Source: Pleomorphochaeta sp963678575
GTDB lineage: Bacteria; Spirochaetota; Spirochaetia; Sphaerochaetales; Sphaerochaetaceae
DNA: 64,000 nucleotides
Assembly (NCBI GenBank): GCA_963678575.2
Contig: CAXXHV010000002.1
Span: forward strand, 248,001 to 312,000
Reading direction: 5' to 3'
How positions within the stretch are numbered: position 1 is the stretch's first letter; each line of letters starts with the position of its first letter. This document shows, in pieces, positions 34,673 to 44,574 of this stretch. The notes under the pieces were generated by a model that worked only from the letters and a program-made list of their open reading frames with translations, was not told the DNA's origin and searched no databases. The position numbers and the translations under genes were made by a program.

Positions 34673-35719
34673 TTAAGAAACAAATTCAAAATTCTTTAAT
34701 AGTGTCTTTGCTGAGCTTATTGAAGAAGCAACTGTTCCTTTTTTTATATCCAATGCTTTTGCTAATGTTCTTTGCGACACATGAATATTTAAAGTTTGTC
34801 TAATTTTGTTTGCATTATTCACCATTGCTTTTTTGTCCCAGGAAATTGATGTATACAATTTATCATTATCAAAAAGATTTGATGATAGTTTATAATGATT
34901 TAATAAGTAATTTTTATAGTGCTTATTATTTAATTGGGAGTATTTTTCAAATCTTTGATATTTATCTTTTTGTAATTCTCTGCAAGCTGAAAAAAGTAAA
35001 ATAATATTAATTTTTTTTGCAGAGAAAAGATATGATACTTCATTTACATAATTTTCTAAGATTGCATCGGGCATAGTTAATAAAAGTAGTAATACACTTC
35101 TTCTTGTTGAGTGTTTATTTATTTTGATTTTTAAGTTATCTAATTTTGGGTATTTTGTGTTTGGCGTTTTTTCACAATCATCAAAATTCAAAACTAAAGA
35201 GTAAAGTTCAGGAAATGGTTTTTCATTGCTCATATTTATTTTCTCATAATTATCAAGTTGTAATTCTGTTTGTTCGTAATCAATTTTATATTTAAATGTA
35301 GCAATTGTAATGGGATCTTTACTTTTATCATCATATATTAGTTCTTTTTCAAAAACTTCACTATGCTTTATAATAACTTCAAGAGCAAGATTATCATATA
35401 AATAATCATGTCTAACTTTTAAATTATAATATTTGATTGATATTTTTATGAAATTTAAATAATAGGATTTAAATTTTATTTCATTATACTTGTCATAGTT
35501 ATAAATTGTGTTTCTAATTTTATTATAATTTGCTATATAAAATTCAGATAAATTCTGCTCCATAAGATAATTATTAACCAAAGGATAATAATATAGTAAA
35601 AGTTGACATTTATTTATAAGGCGTTTAGTTTCAGCACCTATAAAATCTTCTTCAGCTGATTTTTTGTAGCACTCATTTAAAAAATCAGTATTAATTAATT
35701 TATTATACTCTTTTTCCAT
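34673..35719 (-). CDS. hypothetical protein with C-terminal HTH-like segment
   Basis: 348-residue cytosolic protein, mostly helical and Tyr/Asn rich, no signal or membrane segment. The last 50 residues (VSQRTLAKALDIKKGTVASS) look like a helix-turn-helix, so DNA binding is possible. A central beta-like part (FPELYSLVLNFDD, KLDNLKIKINK) has no match I recognise. The ATG at 35719 lacks a strong Shine-Dalgarno. It is convergent with the glycine cleavage operon and isolated from nrnA by a terminator. It may be a lineage-specific regulator. Confidence 0.55.
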   Translation of the reverse strand: MEKEYNKLINTDFLNECYKKSAEEDFIGAETKRLINKCQLLLYYYPLVNNYLMEQNLSEFYIANYNKIRNTIYNYDKYNEIKFKSYYLNFIKISIKYYNLKVRHDYLYDNLALEVIIKHSEVFEKELIYDDKSKDPITIATFKYKIDYEQTELQLDNYEKINMSNEKPFPELYSLVLNFDDCEKTPNTKYPKLDNLKIKINKHSTRRSVLLLLLTMPDAILENYVNEVSYLFSAKKINIILLFSACRELQKDKYQRFEKYSQLNNKHYKNYLLNHYKLSSNLFDNDKLYTSISWDKKAMVNNANKIRQTLNIHVSQRTLAKALDIKKGTVASSISSAKTLLKNFEFVS

Positions 35720-35860
35720 AAAATCTCATTGAAAGATAAACTTTCAACCTCCTCAGATTTTATATGCAAATCCTATGCCATATATGAAAAAGTAAATTCT
35801 TGAATTAATGTAGTTTTTATTTAATATGAAAAAATATTGATATTAGTACTTAAAAAGACA

Positions 35861-35900
35861 ATAAAAAATGCATTACTTAATAATTATCAAGTAATGCATT
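35861..35900 (-). terminator. terminator of the clpP-clpX-nrnA transcript
   Basis: Perfect 12-bp arms AATGCATTACTT (35867-35878) and AAGTAATGCATT (35889-35900) with T6 following on the minus strand. Confidence 0.85.
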
Positions 35901-35954
35901 TGTGTTCTAAGTATTAAAAATACTTAAAATATAATTTTTAAAAAATAAAATTGA

Positions 35955-36938
35955 CTAGCAAGTAAATATTTCTTCAAGTTTTTTTATTACATTATTTGAA
36001 ACTTCATTTATTGTTCCAACTATTGTAGCTCCTGAGGCTTTTACATGTCCGCCGCCACCAAATAATTCTGCGAATTTACTCATATCAAATGAGCAATTAT
36101 AATTTGCTCTAAGGCCTAATTCAACTTTATTCTCAAAACCTTCTTTAAAAAGGATAATAGCTTTTGTATTCTCTACACTTAGTACTTGTCCATAATATGA
36201 ATCACTGGGACATTCACCAATATCTGTTTTATAGTAATAAGAAATAGCAACTTGATTGTCACAGACAAATTTAGTTCTATCAATTAATTTTGATAAATTT
36301 TTAATATATTCAAAAGATTTTCCTCCACTCATTGCAGCAAAGGTGAAACGTGGATCAGCGCCTTTATTTACTAAATCTCCTGCCATGTTTATTGCAGTCC
36401 CATTAAATTTAGATACAAATTTAAAAAAACCACTGTCGGTAGCAAAACCGAAAAATAAATTTTGAGCTATTTCTTCATTAATTTCTACTTTGAATTCTTC
36501 ATATAATTTTTGTATAAGCAAAGTTGTTGAAACAGAATCTGTAAAAATATAACTATATTTCCATCCAACATTTAAAGATGATTGATGATGATCTAATACA
36601 ATAGTAGTTAGCCCTTCAACTGATTTAGATAAAGACCCAATTCTACTTAATTCTCCACAATCAACTAGAAATATTAATGGATTGGTTTCTAGCATTTCAT
36701 TTGTTATTTGTTTGACAAATAAAGGTTCAACTGCTTTGGATTCCACTCTTTCAAAAGGTCCTTCATTAGCTAAAATAACAGAATTATACCCAAGTTTTTC
36801 TAATAAATATTTTAGAGAAATTTGACTCGAGAAACAATCTCCATCAGGTTTTTTATGTCCTATTATGATAGCTTCTCTGTTTGTTTGTATTAAATCTATT
36901 ACTTCTTGAGGATAAGAGGGAAATTTATATTTGTCCAT
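35955..36938 (-). CDS. nrnA: DHH-DHHA1 phosphoesterase (NrnA-like)
   Basis: 327-residue manganese-dependent phosphoesterase, acting on oligoribonucleotides, pAp or cyclic dinucleotide products. DHH motifs: IIGHKKPDGDCFSSQ, FLVDCGELSRIG, VLDHHQS, and the DHHA1 end FGGGGHVKASGATI. Length and order are those of NrnA; which substrate dominates cannot be read. It overlaps the clpX stop by one base and GGAG sits inside the clpX end, so it is translationally coupled to clpX. Confidence 0.88.
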   Translation of the reverse strand: MDKYKFPSYPQEVIDLIQTNREAIIIGHKKPDGDCFSSQISLKYLLEKLGYNSVILANEGPFERVESKAVEPLFVKQITNEMLETNPLIFLVDCGELSRIGSLSKSVEGLTTIVLDHHQSSLNVGWKYSYIFTDSVSTTLLIQKLYEEFKVEINEEIAQNLFFGFATDSGFFKFVSKFNGTAINMAGDLVNKGADPRFTFAAMSGGKSFEYIKNLSKLIDRTKFVCDNQVAISYYYKTDIGECPSDSYYGQVLSVENTKAIILFKEGFENKVELGLRANYNCSFDMSKFAELFGGGGHVKASGATIVGTINEVSNNVIKKLEEIFTC

Positions 36939-38209
36939 TAAGCAGTAATCTCCTTTGTTTTCTCAAAATTCAATAATTTTCCGTCAGTTGAGTAAACTTT
37001 TGGTTTATCCCCATTGTTAACACACTCTTTTGTAAATACTACTTTAGACGCATCTTTGAACGAAGGAATATCATACATTATTGAAATCATAATGTTTTCA
37101 ACAATTGATCTAAGTCCTCTTGCTCCTGTTTTTTGATCAACAGCTTTAGTAGCAATAGCTTTAATAGCATCATCTTCAAATTCTAGTTTTACATCTTCAA
37201 GTTTGAATGATGTTATATATTGCTTAATAATTGAATTCTTTGGTTCAGATACAATTCTAACAAGATCTTCTTCACTCAAATTATTAAGCGCTACATGAAT
37301 AGGTAAACGACCAATAAATTCTGGAATCAATCCAAATTTTACTAAATCATCTGGTAAGATTTGTTTGTATAATTTAGATAAGTTTTTTTCATCTTGAGAT
37401 AAAATTGTAGCGCCAAAGCCCATAGGTTGTGCAGCAACTCTTTTTTCAATTACTTTATCTAAACCAACAAAAGCTCCACCGCAAATAAATAGGATATTAT
37501 TTGTATTAATTTTAAGCATTTCTTGATTAGGATGTTTTCGTCCACCTTGAGGTGGTACTGAAGCAACTGTGCCTTCAATTATTTTTAACAAAGCTTGTTG
37601 GACACCTTCGCCACTTACATCTCTAGTTATTGAAACATTTTCACCCTTTTTTGCAATTTTATCTATTTCATCGATAAATATAATTCCGTGTTCAGCTGCA
37701 GCAATATTATTATTTGCATTTTGAATAAGTTTTAGAAGAATATTTTCTACATCTTCACCAACATATCCAGCTTCTGTTAAAGTTGTTGCATCAGCAATAG
37801 CAAAGGGTACATCTAATTTTTTAGCAAGAGTTCTTGCTAACAAGGTTTTTCCAGTACCAGTTGGTCCAATCATTAAGATATTAGATTTATCAATTTCAAC
37901 ACCTTCTTTTTGAATTTTGTGTTGAAATTTCACTCTTTTATAGTGATTATATACAGCAACTGATAAAACTCTTTTTGCGTCATCTTGACCAATAACGTAT
38001 TGATCTAGATATTCTTTTAGTTCTTTAGGAGTGGGAATAGTTTCTGGAAGTACATTATCTGTATCTTCAACAATTGGATCTTCTCTTAAAATAGTGTTAC
38101 AGGTTGCAATACATTCATCACAAATTGAAACACCAGGTCCATTGATTAATTTTTTACATTCAGAAGCTTTCTTTCCACAAAAGGAACAAGATTTACTACC
38201 TCTTGTCAT
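36938..38209 (-). CDS. clpX: ATP-dependent Clp protease ATPase subunit ClpX
   Basis: 423-residue AAA+ unfoldase delivering substrates to ClpP. N-terminal C4 zinc domain (CSFCGKK and CDECIATC), Walker A GPTGTGKT, Walker B IIFIDEIDKIA, the pore loop GYVGEDVEN and sensor-2 GARGLRS are all seen; the IGF-type loop is IGFG-like (PMGFGAT precedes it). GAGGAG precedes the ATG. It lies two bases after clpP in the classical order. Confidence 0.97.
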   Translation of the reverse strand: MTRGSKSCSFCGKKASECKKLINGPGVSICDECIATCNTILREDPIVEDTDNVLPETIPTPKELKEYLDQYVIGQDDAKRVLSVAVYNHYKRVKFQHKIQKEGVEIDKSNILMIGPTGTGKTLLARTLAKKLDVPFAIADATTLTEAGYVGEDVENILLKLIQNANNNIAAAEHGIIFIDEIDKIAKKGENVSITRDVSGEGVQQALLKIIEGTVASVPPQGGRKHPNQEMLKINTNNILFICGGAFVGLDKVIEKRVAAQPMGFGATILSQDEKNLSKLYKQILPDDLVKFGLIPEFIGRLPIHVALNNLSEEDLVRIVSEPKNSIIKQYITSFKLEDVKLEFEDDAIKAIATKAVDQKTGARGLRSIVENIMISIMYDIPSFKDASKVVFTKECVNNGDKPKVYSTDGKLLNFEKTKEITA

Positions 38210-38211
38210 TA

Positions 38212-38808
38212 TTATCTCCTCATAATATTGTCGATAAGTCCATATGCTAAAGCTTCATCTGCATTTAAAAAGAAATCTCTTTCAACATCGGAAGCAATAG
38301 TATCTCTGTCATTGTTTGTACATTCAACTAAAATATCAATAGAAAGTTTTTTTATTCTTAATAATTCTTTTGTATGGATTGCAATATCTGTTGCTTGTCC
38401 TTCAACACCACCCCAAGGTTGGTGAATCATTACTCTAGCTGAAGGGAGAATATGTCTTTTGCCTTTGGCTCCAGCTGCTAATAATAAAGCAGCCATACTT
38501 GCAGCTTGTCCCATACAAATTGTTTGTACATCAGGTTTAATATACTGCATTGTATCATAAATTGCTAACCCTGCAGTTACACTACCCCCAGGACTATTAA
38601 TATATATACTAATATCTTTATTAGGGTTTTCACTTTCTAGAAAAATCAGTTGTGCTACTATTAAATCAGCAGTAGAGTCATTGATTTCTCCATCTAAGAA
38701 AATTATTCTATCTTTGAGTAATCTGCTGAAGATGTCGTAAGAACGTTCACCAACACCGGATTGTTCAACTACCATTGGAATCATAGATTGCATTCTTGGT
38801 TTGTCCAT
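38212..38808 (-). CDS. clpP: ATP-dependent Clp protease proteolytic subunit
   Basis: 198-residue serine protease. Catalytic triad Ser104 (MGQAASMAALLLA), His129 (RVMIHQPWGG) and Asp178 (ERDFFLNADEA). The N-terminus MVVEQSGVGERSYDIFSRLL is standard. AGGAG precedes the ATG. It forms an operon with clpX and nrnA and is separated from tig by a terminator. Confidence 0.97.
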   Translation of the reverse strand: MDKPRMQSMIPMVVEQSGVGERSYDIFSRLLKDRIIFLDGEINDSTADLIVAQLIFLESENPNKDISIYINSPGGSVTAGLAIYDTMQYIKPDVQTICMGQAASMAALLLAAGAKGKRHILPSARVMIHQPWGGVEGQATDIAIHTKELLRIKKLSIDILVECTNNDRDTIASDVERDFFLNADEALAYGLIDNIMRR

Positions 38809-38830
38809 AAATTACTCCTATATATTGTTA

Positions 38831-38860
38831 AAAAGGCGGAACTATCCATAGTCCCGCCTT
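38831..38860 (-). terminator. terminator between tig and clpP
   Basis: Hairpin AAGGCGGGACTAT/ATAGTTCCGCCTT with one G-T pair or mismatch, followed by T5 on the minus strand. Partial read-through into clpP is possible because tig and clpP often share transcripts. Confidence 0.8.
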
Positions 38861-38883
38861 GATTATAAAGCTAATTAATTGAA

Positions 38884-40227
38884 TTACTCGGTAACAGGGC
38901 CATTCATTAATTCAGTATAACTTAATTTCTTACTTTCTTTGAAAGTATTTTTTTCAAGTAAGAAATCATTTACTTTTTGAAGTTTTAATTCATCAGTAAT
39001 CATTTCTTTTAAATAATCAAGTTGTTCAGGTTTATAAGAAGATGTATCACCTAAAGCTTCTTTTATTTCTTCTTCAGAAACTTCAAAGTTTTCAGCGTCT
39101 TTGATTTTTTCTTTAATTAGACCCATATTGATATCTTTTGTAATTGAAGGTGTCCAGGTTTCTTTTAGTTGATCTAAAGTTTGACCTTGCATTTCAAAAA
39201 TCTTAGCAAAAGTTTCCATATCCATATTGTTTGATCTTGCAATGTTGTTGATTTGTTGATCAGCTTGAGCATCAATCATTGATTTTGGAGGAACAATTGG
39301 GCATTTTTCTACAAGAGCATCTACAATAGCTTGGAATTTTAGATCTTTAAGTTGTTGTTCAGCTTTTTCTTCTAATTTAGCTTTTGTTGCTTTCTTTAAA
39401 TCTTCAACTGTTTTGTATTCTTCATTTACATCTTGAGCAAAATCATCATCAAGTTCAGGTACATCATTAAATTTAACTTCTTTCATTTCAATTTTAATTG
39501 AAACTGTTTTGCCAGCGTATGTTTCATCAGCAAAATCTTTAGCTAATTCTTTAGAAATAGTTTTTGTTTCTCCAGCTTTCATGCCAATAAAATCACTATC
39601 TAATTCAAAGAAATTTAAAGTTTTTCCAATTGTAATAACAGCATCTTTTTTATTGAAAGCGCCAGTTTCGTTACCATCAGCATCTAATTCGGTGAAATCA
39701 ACAGTAACAATATCACCTTCAGCTGCAGCATCTTCTTTGCTTACTACAAAAGCGTTTTGTTGACGTAAAGTTTCGATTTCATTGTTAACATCTTCATCTG
39801 TAATTTCAACAGTTGGAGCTTCTAATTCTAAATTAGTATATTCTGGTGTTTCAAATTGTGGAATTACATCATATGCAACAGTATAAGTTAAATCAGTATT
39901 AGGTTTAAAAGGAGTTAAACTTTCTTCATTTAATAAAGTAGGTGTACTAAATGCAAGAGGTTTATATTTGTCTTCAACTTCTTCTAAAGCAACTTTTAAG
40001 TTTTCTTCTAATTCATTAAATGTAGATTCTTCACGAATCATTTCACCATATTTTCTTTCAATTAAGGCAAAAGGAGCTTTTCCTTTTCTAAAACCTTTTA
40101 TTGTGATGTCTTTAGCATACTTTTTCAATAAAGCAGTATAAGCATCTTCAATAGATTGTGCTGTCAATGTGATGGACAACTCGACTGAGGAATTTTCTGT
40201 TTCCTTGATTTGTTTATCAGCGATCAT
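38884..40227 (-). CDS. tig: trigger factor chaperone
   Basis: 447-residue ribosome-associated chaperone and peptidyl-prolyl isomerase. The N-terminal ribosome-binding loop reads IKGFRKGKAPFALIE (GFRxGxxP signature), the FKBP-like domain covers about 160-245 (EGDIVTVDFTELDADG, FIGMKAGETKTI), and the C-terminal arms form the helical substrate cradle. AAGGAAG precedes the ATG. It lies upstream of clpP-clpX on the same strand, the usual order. Confidence 0.97.
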   Translation of the reverse strand: MIADKQIKETENSSVELSITLTAQSIEDAYTALLKKYAKDITIKGFRKGKAPFALIERKYGEMIREESTFNELEENLKVALEEVEDKYKPLAFSTPTLLNEESLTPFKPNTDLTYTVAYDVIPQFETPEYTNLELEAPTVEITDEDVNNEIETLRQQNAFVVSKEDAAAEGDIVTVDFTELDADGNETGAFNKKDAVITIGKTLNFFELDSDFIGMKAGETKTISKELAKDFADETYAGKTVSIKIEMKEVKFNDVPELDDDFAQDVNEEYKTVEDLKKATKAKLEEKAEQQLKDLKFQAIVDALVEKCPIVPPKSMIDAQADQQINNIARSNNMDMETFAKIFEMQGQTLDQLKETWTPSITKDINMGLIKEKIKDAENFEVSEEEIKEALGDTSSYKPEQLDYLKEMITDELKLQKVNDFLLEKNTFKESKKLSYTELMNGPVTE

Positions 40228-40571
40228 GCTATTTTCTTCCTTTTCGGTCGCTTTGACCTAAATTAAATATCAGATACAAGCGCATTGCTTGTTAGTTTCT
40301 TAAAGTATTATAACCTATGAGATTATACACAAACAACATAGTTTGAACTACCCCTAAAGTTAATAAATAATAAAACAAAGGCAAGAAAAAACAACAAAAA
40401 AAACTAATTTTTTTTAAAATTAGAAATTTGTTAATCTTTTTCTCTTAATATTGTGTGGCTAATATATCAAATAGATAAATTTTTGCCAACACTAAATATG
40501 TTCTAAAATTGAAATTTGATAGCGTAAAGCAAAAAAAATAATTTATTAAAATTAGTGAATTAAATATTTGT
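40228..40571. other. AT-rich intergenic region upstream of tig
   Basis: About 340 bases with no recognisable gene on either strand. It should contain the tig promoter, but no convincing -35/-10 pair stood out against the AT background. Confidence 0.4.
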
Positions 40572-40600
40572 AAGGATAAGCTTTAAAAAAGCTTATCCTT
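40572..40600 (-). terminator. hairpin after the C1B peptidase gene
   Basis: Arms AAGGATAAGCTTT (40572-40584) and AAAGCTTATCCTT (40588-40600) are a perfect 13-bp stem, placed 19 bases after the peptidase stop. The T-run is weak. Confidence 0.65.
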
Positions 40601-40618
40601 ATTGTTGTGTTTTATTTT

Positions 40619-41956
40619 TTATAAGGCTAAAGATCCCATTGGATCCCAAGGTTTTAGAATAATTGGTTCTTTTTCTAATAAAGATAACTGTTCGGTGGTT
40701 AAATATTTTTTATTTATTACTACTTGATAAGTATATTCATTGAACCATTTATCGCTCATTACAAAATAACCTTTATTACCACGAGTATCTCCCCAACTAT
40801 TTTCGACTTTCCACTTTTGGGGGTTGTTTTCTTCATCAAGATTAACGCCACTTAAAACCATTGCATGTGTCATTAAACTTTCTCCATAATCTAAGCGTTG
40901 AGCTTTAGTTAATGAAAAATTAGTATCAAACAAATTTTCTAAATCAAAAATATCTATATCCATAATTCCTGATTCTACGTCACTTGATTTTCCGACATCA
41001 GATCCAAACCAAACAGATTTCCCATCTTTCATTTGTTTTATTGAAGCTTCTTTTAATTCATTAATTGGAAGATTTAAATATTTTATAGGATATCCCCCTT
41101 GTACATTTCCCAAAAATTTAACTGTATATGTATTATAGTATGGTTTATCCTTTGTTGGGGCATTGATTAAACTAACATAATCATTCATATCCATATCAAC
41201 ATATTTTTTATAGAAGTCTTGAGGTGTGATATTATCTATTCTAATAAATTTTTTATCTTTATCCCTAGTTTCTAATATTACAGTTTTAGGTGGTTCTCCA
41301 AGACAAATACATAACATCCTATAGATAGTATTTAGCATTTGGGTTTTGTTATTTCTTAAAGTCTTAATATCTTTATTTTTTTTATATTGATCTCTTAAAG
41401 TAGCAGCGAATTCTCTTAATTTATTAGTTAATAAAGAGTTCATATCTTTTGATCTTGAAGAAGAAATGCTTTCGGGCATTGAAGTTTTTGGAACAACACC
41501 ATATTTATCAATTAACGAAGCAAACATGTCCCATTGGCCACCATCTCCTAAAGGGGCAGTAAGTAAGAAAGCAACTTCTCTTGAGTCTAATGGTTGTTCT
41601 ATTGTTTCTAAAATATTTTCTAAAAAGTGATTTGATTTTTCTAATTTATCATAAAAAAAAGGGTAAGCTTGTGATAATTCGAAAGTTTCAAGATTTAATT
41701 TTTCCATTATTTCTAATCGCATTACATTTAATGCTGCAAACATCCAACATCTTCCAGATATCTTTTGATCTGTGATTTCCCCAGTTTTTATCTCAATTGA
41801 GTATTCATGAGTGTTTGATATAACACTTTCTATTGTTTTTGCACTTTTAATGATCCCATTGTTTATGACAGAATTTTTTGCAATAATATTTTTTTTATTT
41901 GAATTAAAATTTTTATTAAAAATATCTAATTCTTCTTTAGTTATTAAATTAGTCAT
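40619..41956 (-). CDS. pepC: C1B aminopeptidase, bleomycin hydrolase/PepC type
   Basis: 445-residue papain-like cysteine aminopeptidase, cytosolic. Cys70 lies in DQKISGRCWMFAALNVMR, the His in LMTHAMVLSGVN and the Asn in WKVENSWGDTRGNKGYFVMS. The length matches the bleomycin hydrolase family. The C-terminus ends PWDPMGSLAL, the arm that reaches the active site and sets aminopeptidase activity. AGAGG precedes the ATG. Together with PepF it suggests peptide use as a nutrient source. Confidence 0.93.
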   Translation of the reverse strand: MTNLITKEELDIFNKNFNSNKKNIIAKNSVINNGIIKSAKTIESVISNTHEYSIEIKTGEITDQKISGRCWMFAALNVMRLEIMEKLNLETFELSQAYPFFYDKLEKSNHFLENILETIEQPLDSREVAFLLTAPLGDGGQWDMFASLIDKYGVVPKTSMPESISSSRSKDMNSLLTNKLREFAATLRDQYKKNKDIKTLRNNKTQMLNTIYRMLCICLGEPPKTVILETRDKDKKFIRIDNITPQDFYKKYVDMDMNDYVSLINAPTKDKPYYNTYTVKFLGNVQGGYPIKYLNLPINELKEASIKQMKDGKSVWFGSDVGKSSDVESGIMDIDIFDLENLFDTNFSLTKAQRLDYGESLMTHAMVLSGVNLDEENNPQKWKVENSWGDTRGNKGYFVMSDKWFNEYTYQVVINKKYLTTEQLSLLEKEPIILKPWDPMGSLAL

Positions 41957-42080
41957 TTTATACCTCTTTTAAATAAGCTTAACATAAATTAATAAATGCT
42001 TAAAGAATTAAGGATAAAGTAAGTCTAGATAACTAAATTAAAATAATATAAATTAATATTTTTTAAATATGATTTTATTA

Positions 42081-42821
42081 TTAAGATATTTTCTTATTAT
42101 AATACTTAAAAGCTTTTTCAATATCATCTGTTATTCCTGTATGAGAAGTAATAATATATTTACAATTATTTTTAATTGCAAAATCTTTTAATTTATAAAG
42201 GGACTTGCTATTTTCTTTATTATTAAAGCCTAAGAGATCAAAAAACCTATATCCTTCACCGTTCTTTAAAATGAGGCTATCCCCAATAAATAGATATTTA
42301 TCATCTATAAAATAACAAGTATGCCCTAAAGTATGACCGGCTGTGAGTATTGGTTGAATTTTAATATCTCCAACATAAATAGGTGTGTTTGAATTAAAAA
42401 ATGTTATATCTTTTTTTACTTCAAGTTTATGTTTTATTTTTAGAAAACCTACTTTCACTCTTTCGATACTTTTGTTTAAATGCTTTTTTTCATTTTCATG
42501 AAGATATATTTTTGTGCTATTAAAATCATTATTTTCTTCATAAATACAACCTGCATGATCACTGTCTATATGTGTTAAAAAAATAGCATCAATTTCATTA
42601 ACTTTTATATTTATTTTTTTTAATTCTTCATAGCGTGTTGAACTATCCTTGTATCCACTATCTATAGCAATGGTAGCATTTCCCTTTTTATAAATAAAAT
42701 AATTGGAATCTCCATCTTCAATAGAATATAAATTTTCAAATAGTTTCTTTGTTTTTAGGGGATTTATTATCAAAAAAGTTTTCTTTTTTACTTTCTTTAT
42801 TGTATCAATTATATCAAACAT
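42081..42821 (-). CDS. MBL-fold metallo-hydrolase
   Basis: 246-residue metallo-beta-lactamase fold hydrolase. The metal motif is THIDSDHAGC, a THxDxDHxG version in which the usual second His is Asp, known from several lactonase-like groups. Further ligands lie in TAGHTLGHTCYFID and YLFIGDSLI, and the last His is in SHTG. Substrate unknown. AGGA precedes the ATG. Single gene, no signal peptide. Confidence 0.85.
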   Translation of the reverse strand: MFDIIDTIKKVKKKTFLIINPLKTKKLFENLYSIEDGDSNYFIYKKGNATIAIDSGYKDSSTRYEELKKINIKVNEIDAIFLTHIDSDHAGCIYEENNDFNSTKIYLHENEKKHLNKSIERVKVGFLKIKHKLEVKKDITFFNSNTPIYVGDIKIQPILTAGHTLGHTCYFIDDKYLFIGDSLILKNGEGYRFFDLLGFNNKENSKSLYKLKDFAIKNNCKYIITSHTGITDDIEKAFKYYNKKIS

Positions 42822-43059
42822 TAATTTTCCTTTTTATATAACAAATTTATAATATTTATATTTTATTTTGACATATTTTATACAAAGTGTCAAATAAACA
42901 TTGGTATAGTAAAATAAGTCATATTATTTAGTGAATGAAATTAATTTATAAAATAAGAAAATTAAGCTTTTTTATAAAATTTTAAAAATATGAATTATGT
43001 TATTTATTAAAAAAAATTCTTTAGAGAGATCTCATAAATTCTTTTAAAATAATAATTTC
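42822..43059. other. AT-rich intergenic region
   Basis: Spacer of about 240 bases between divergent genes. No gene or RNA is evident; the promoter of the small membrane protein begins at 43060. Confidence 0.4.
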
Positions 43060-43088
43060 TTGACAGCCAATAATCCAACAATTATAGT
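43060..43088 (+). promoter_or_regulatory. sigma-70-type promoter
   Basis: TTGACA (43060-43065), 17-base spacer, TATAGT (43083-43088). It stands about 57 bases before the ATG of the small membrane protein. Confidence 0.7.
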
Positions 43089-43145
43089 TAATTTACAATT
43101 ACAGAATAATTTATTTTATTTGTAAAAATTTTGAGGTGTACAAAT

Positions 43146-43352
43146 ATGGCAAAGATTTCGAAAAGATTAATACTAAGAATATTTCATTTTCTAATGTATG
43201 TTGTATTAGGTTTATTAGTTTATTTAGGTATGGATTCTATTTTAGATTTTGCTTCTGGATATGAAGTCTTAGCGGCTATATTATTTGTTGTTATTATTGC
43301 AATTCCAGTTTATTTACATGTATTTGTTTTTCTTAAAAAAAGAAAAAAATAA
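43146..43352 (+). CDS. small two-helix membrane protein
   Basis: 68-residue hydrophobic protein with two membrane helices (FLMYVVLGLLVYLGMD and VLAAILFVVIIAIPVYL) and Lys/Arg at both ends. The ATG at 43146 has GAGG ten bases upstream; a TTG at 43131 is in frame but lies at the ribosome site. It has its own strong promoter and terminator, so it is a well-expressed single gene. No family is recognised. Confidence 0.6.
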   Translation: MAKISKRLILRIFHFLMYVVLGLLVYLGMDSILDFASGYEVLAAILFVVIIAIPVYLHVFVFLKKRKK

Positions 43353-43417
43353 TCTAATTATTTTATAAAATATTTTTTTGAAATACAAATTTAAGCTTGT
43401 GTTTTAAATTTATTTAG

Positions 43418-43452
43418 AGCTTTATTTCTAAACTCAGAATAAGGCTTTTTTT
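43418..43452 (+). terminator. terminator of the small membrane protein gene
   Basis: Imperfect 11-bp stem between 43418-43429 and 43436-43446 followed by T7 on the plus strand. Confidence 0.75.
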
Positions 43453-43583
43453 ATTGTAAAAATATTTTTTGTAGTTAAAGAGGGTTTATCCTAATGTGTA
43501 TTTTTGACTTATGTCGGTTGTATATTTTTTTTTAATTAAGTATCTTAGGAAACATAAAAAAATAAAAAGCAGGGATTATAATT

Positions 43584-44456
43584 ATGAAATTTGCATTAGA
43601 ATGTACTAATTGCATACTTAATCAAGTAGCACAAGTTTCTAAGATGAAGAATTTAAATAATAAAGAAGCTTTATCTCTTTTGAATAAAGTAAAAAGTTGT
43701 ATTGATGGAAGTGATTATTCTAAAACATCTCCAGAAATATATGGAAATGCTTGGAAAGTAATAACTAGTCATTTTGATAATGAAGATTTATATAAAGAGA
43801 TTAGACAATCCTATAATAGTAAATTTATGGAATATGTCCCTCAATTAGAAACAGTAATAAAAAACTCTGAGAAGCCTTTAAAAATGGCTTTGGCAACTGC
43901 CATTGAAGGTAATTTATTGGACTTAGCTATACAAAAAACTTTCTCTATTGATCAATTGATTAATTCAATTGAAAAAATAGAACATGCAAAATTTGGAATT
44001 GATGATTCATCTCAATTATTAGATGCAATTAAGGATAGTAAAAAAATTTTATATGTTGGTGATAATTGTGGTGAGATTGTATTTGATAGAATATTTATTG
44101 AAACAATTAAAGACTTTTATCCTCAAATTGAAATCTATTATGTTGTTAGAGGCCAAAGTGCTGTTAATGATGTTTTACTTAGTGATGCTCTTCAAGTAGG
44201 TATGGATAAATTTGCAATTATTATTGAAAATGGTGATAGTTCTTTAGGTACTGTATTAGATAGATGTTCTCCTCAATTAAATAAATTGTATAAAGATTCC
44301 GATTTAGTAATAGCAAAAGGCCAGGGAAATTATGAAAGTTTAAGTGAATTTCCACGTAATAATTTATTCTATCTTTTGTTAACTAAATGTCATTTGATTG
44401 CTGAAGAATTTAATGTTGAGAAAATGTCAATTGTTTGTGCCAAAGCAAAATATTAA
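43584..44456 (+). CDS. DUF89/ARMT1-like damage-control phosphatase family protein
   Basis: 290-residue metal-dependent phosphatase-like protein. The N-terminus has the CTNCI cysteine pair of prokaryotic DUF89 proteins; the core shows ILYVGDNCGEIVFDRIF, VVRGQSAVNDVL, NGDSSLGT and SDLVIAKGQGNYESL, the metal and phosphate site. Family members are proposed to remove damaged sugar phosphates or related metabolites. A weak AGGG precedes the ATG. Single gene with its own terminator. Confidence 0.88.
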   Translation: MKFALECTNCILNQVAQVSKMKNLNNKEALSLLNKVKSCIDGSDYSKTSPEIYGNAWKVITSHFDNEDLYKEIRQSYNSKFMEYVPQLETVIKNSEKPLKMALATAIEGNLLDLAIQKTFSIDQLINSIEKIEHAKFGIDDSSQLLDAIKDSKKILYVGDNCGEIVFDRIFIETIKDFYPQIEIYYVVRGQSAVNDVLLSDALQVGMDKFAIIIENGDSSLGTVLDRCSPQLNKLYKDSDLVIAKGQGNYESLSEFPRNNLFYLLLTKCHLIAEEFNVEKMSIVCAKAKY

Positions 44457-44512
44457 TAATTATATAGTTTTATTTGTTATTTTTAATATATATGTTTGTT
44501 TTGATAAAATAA

Positions 44513-44548
44513 AGAAGTGTCTCATTATTGGTGAAACACCTCTTTTTT
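44513..44548 (+). terminator. terminator after the DUF89 gene
   Basis: Imperfect stem GAAGTGTCTCA/TGAAACACCTC with T6 on the plus strand. It also separates the convergent GNAT gene. Confidence 0.75.
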
Positions 44549-44574
44549 AATATATGAATTAAATTCAAAAAAAA

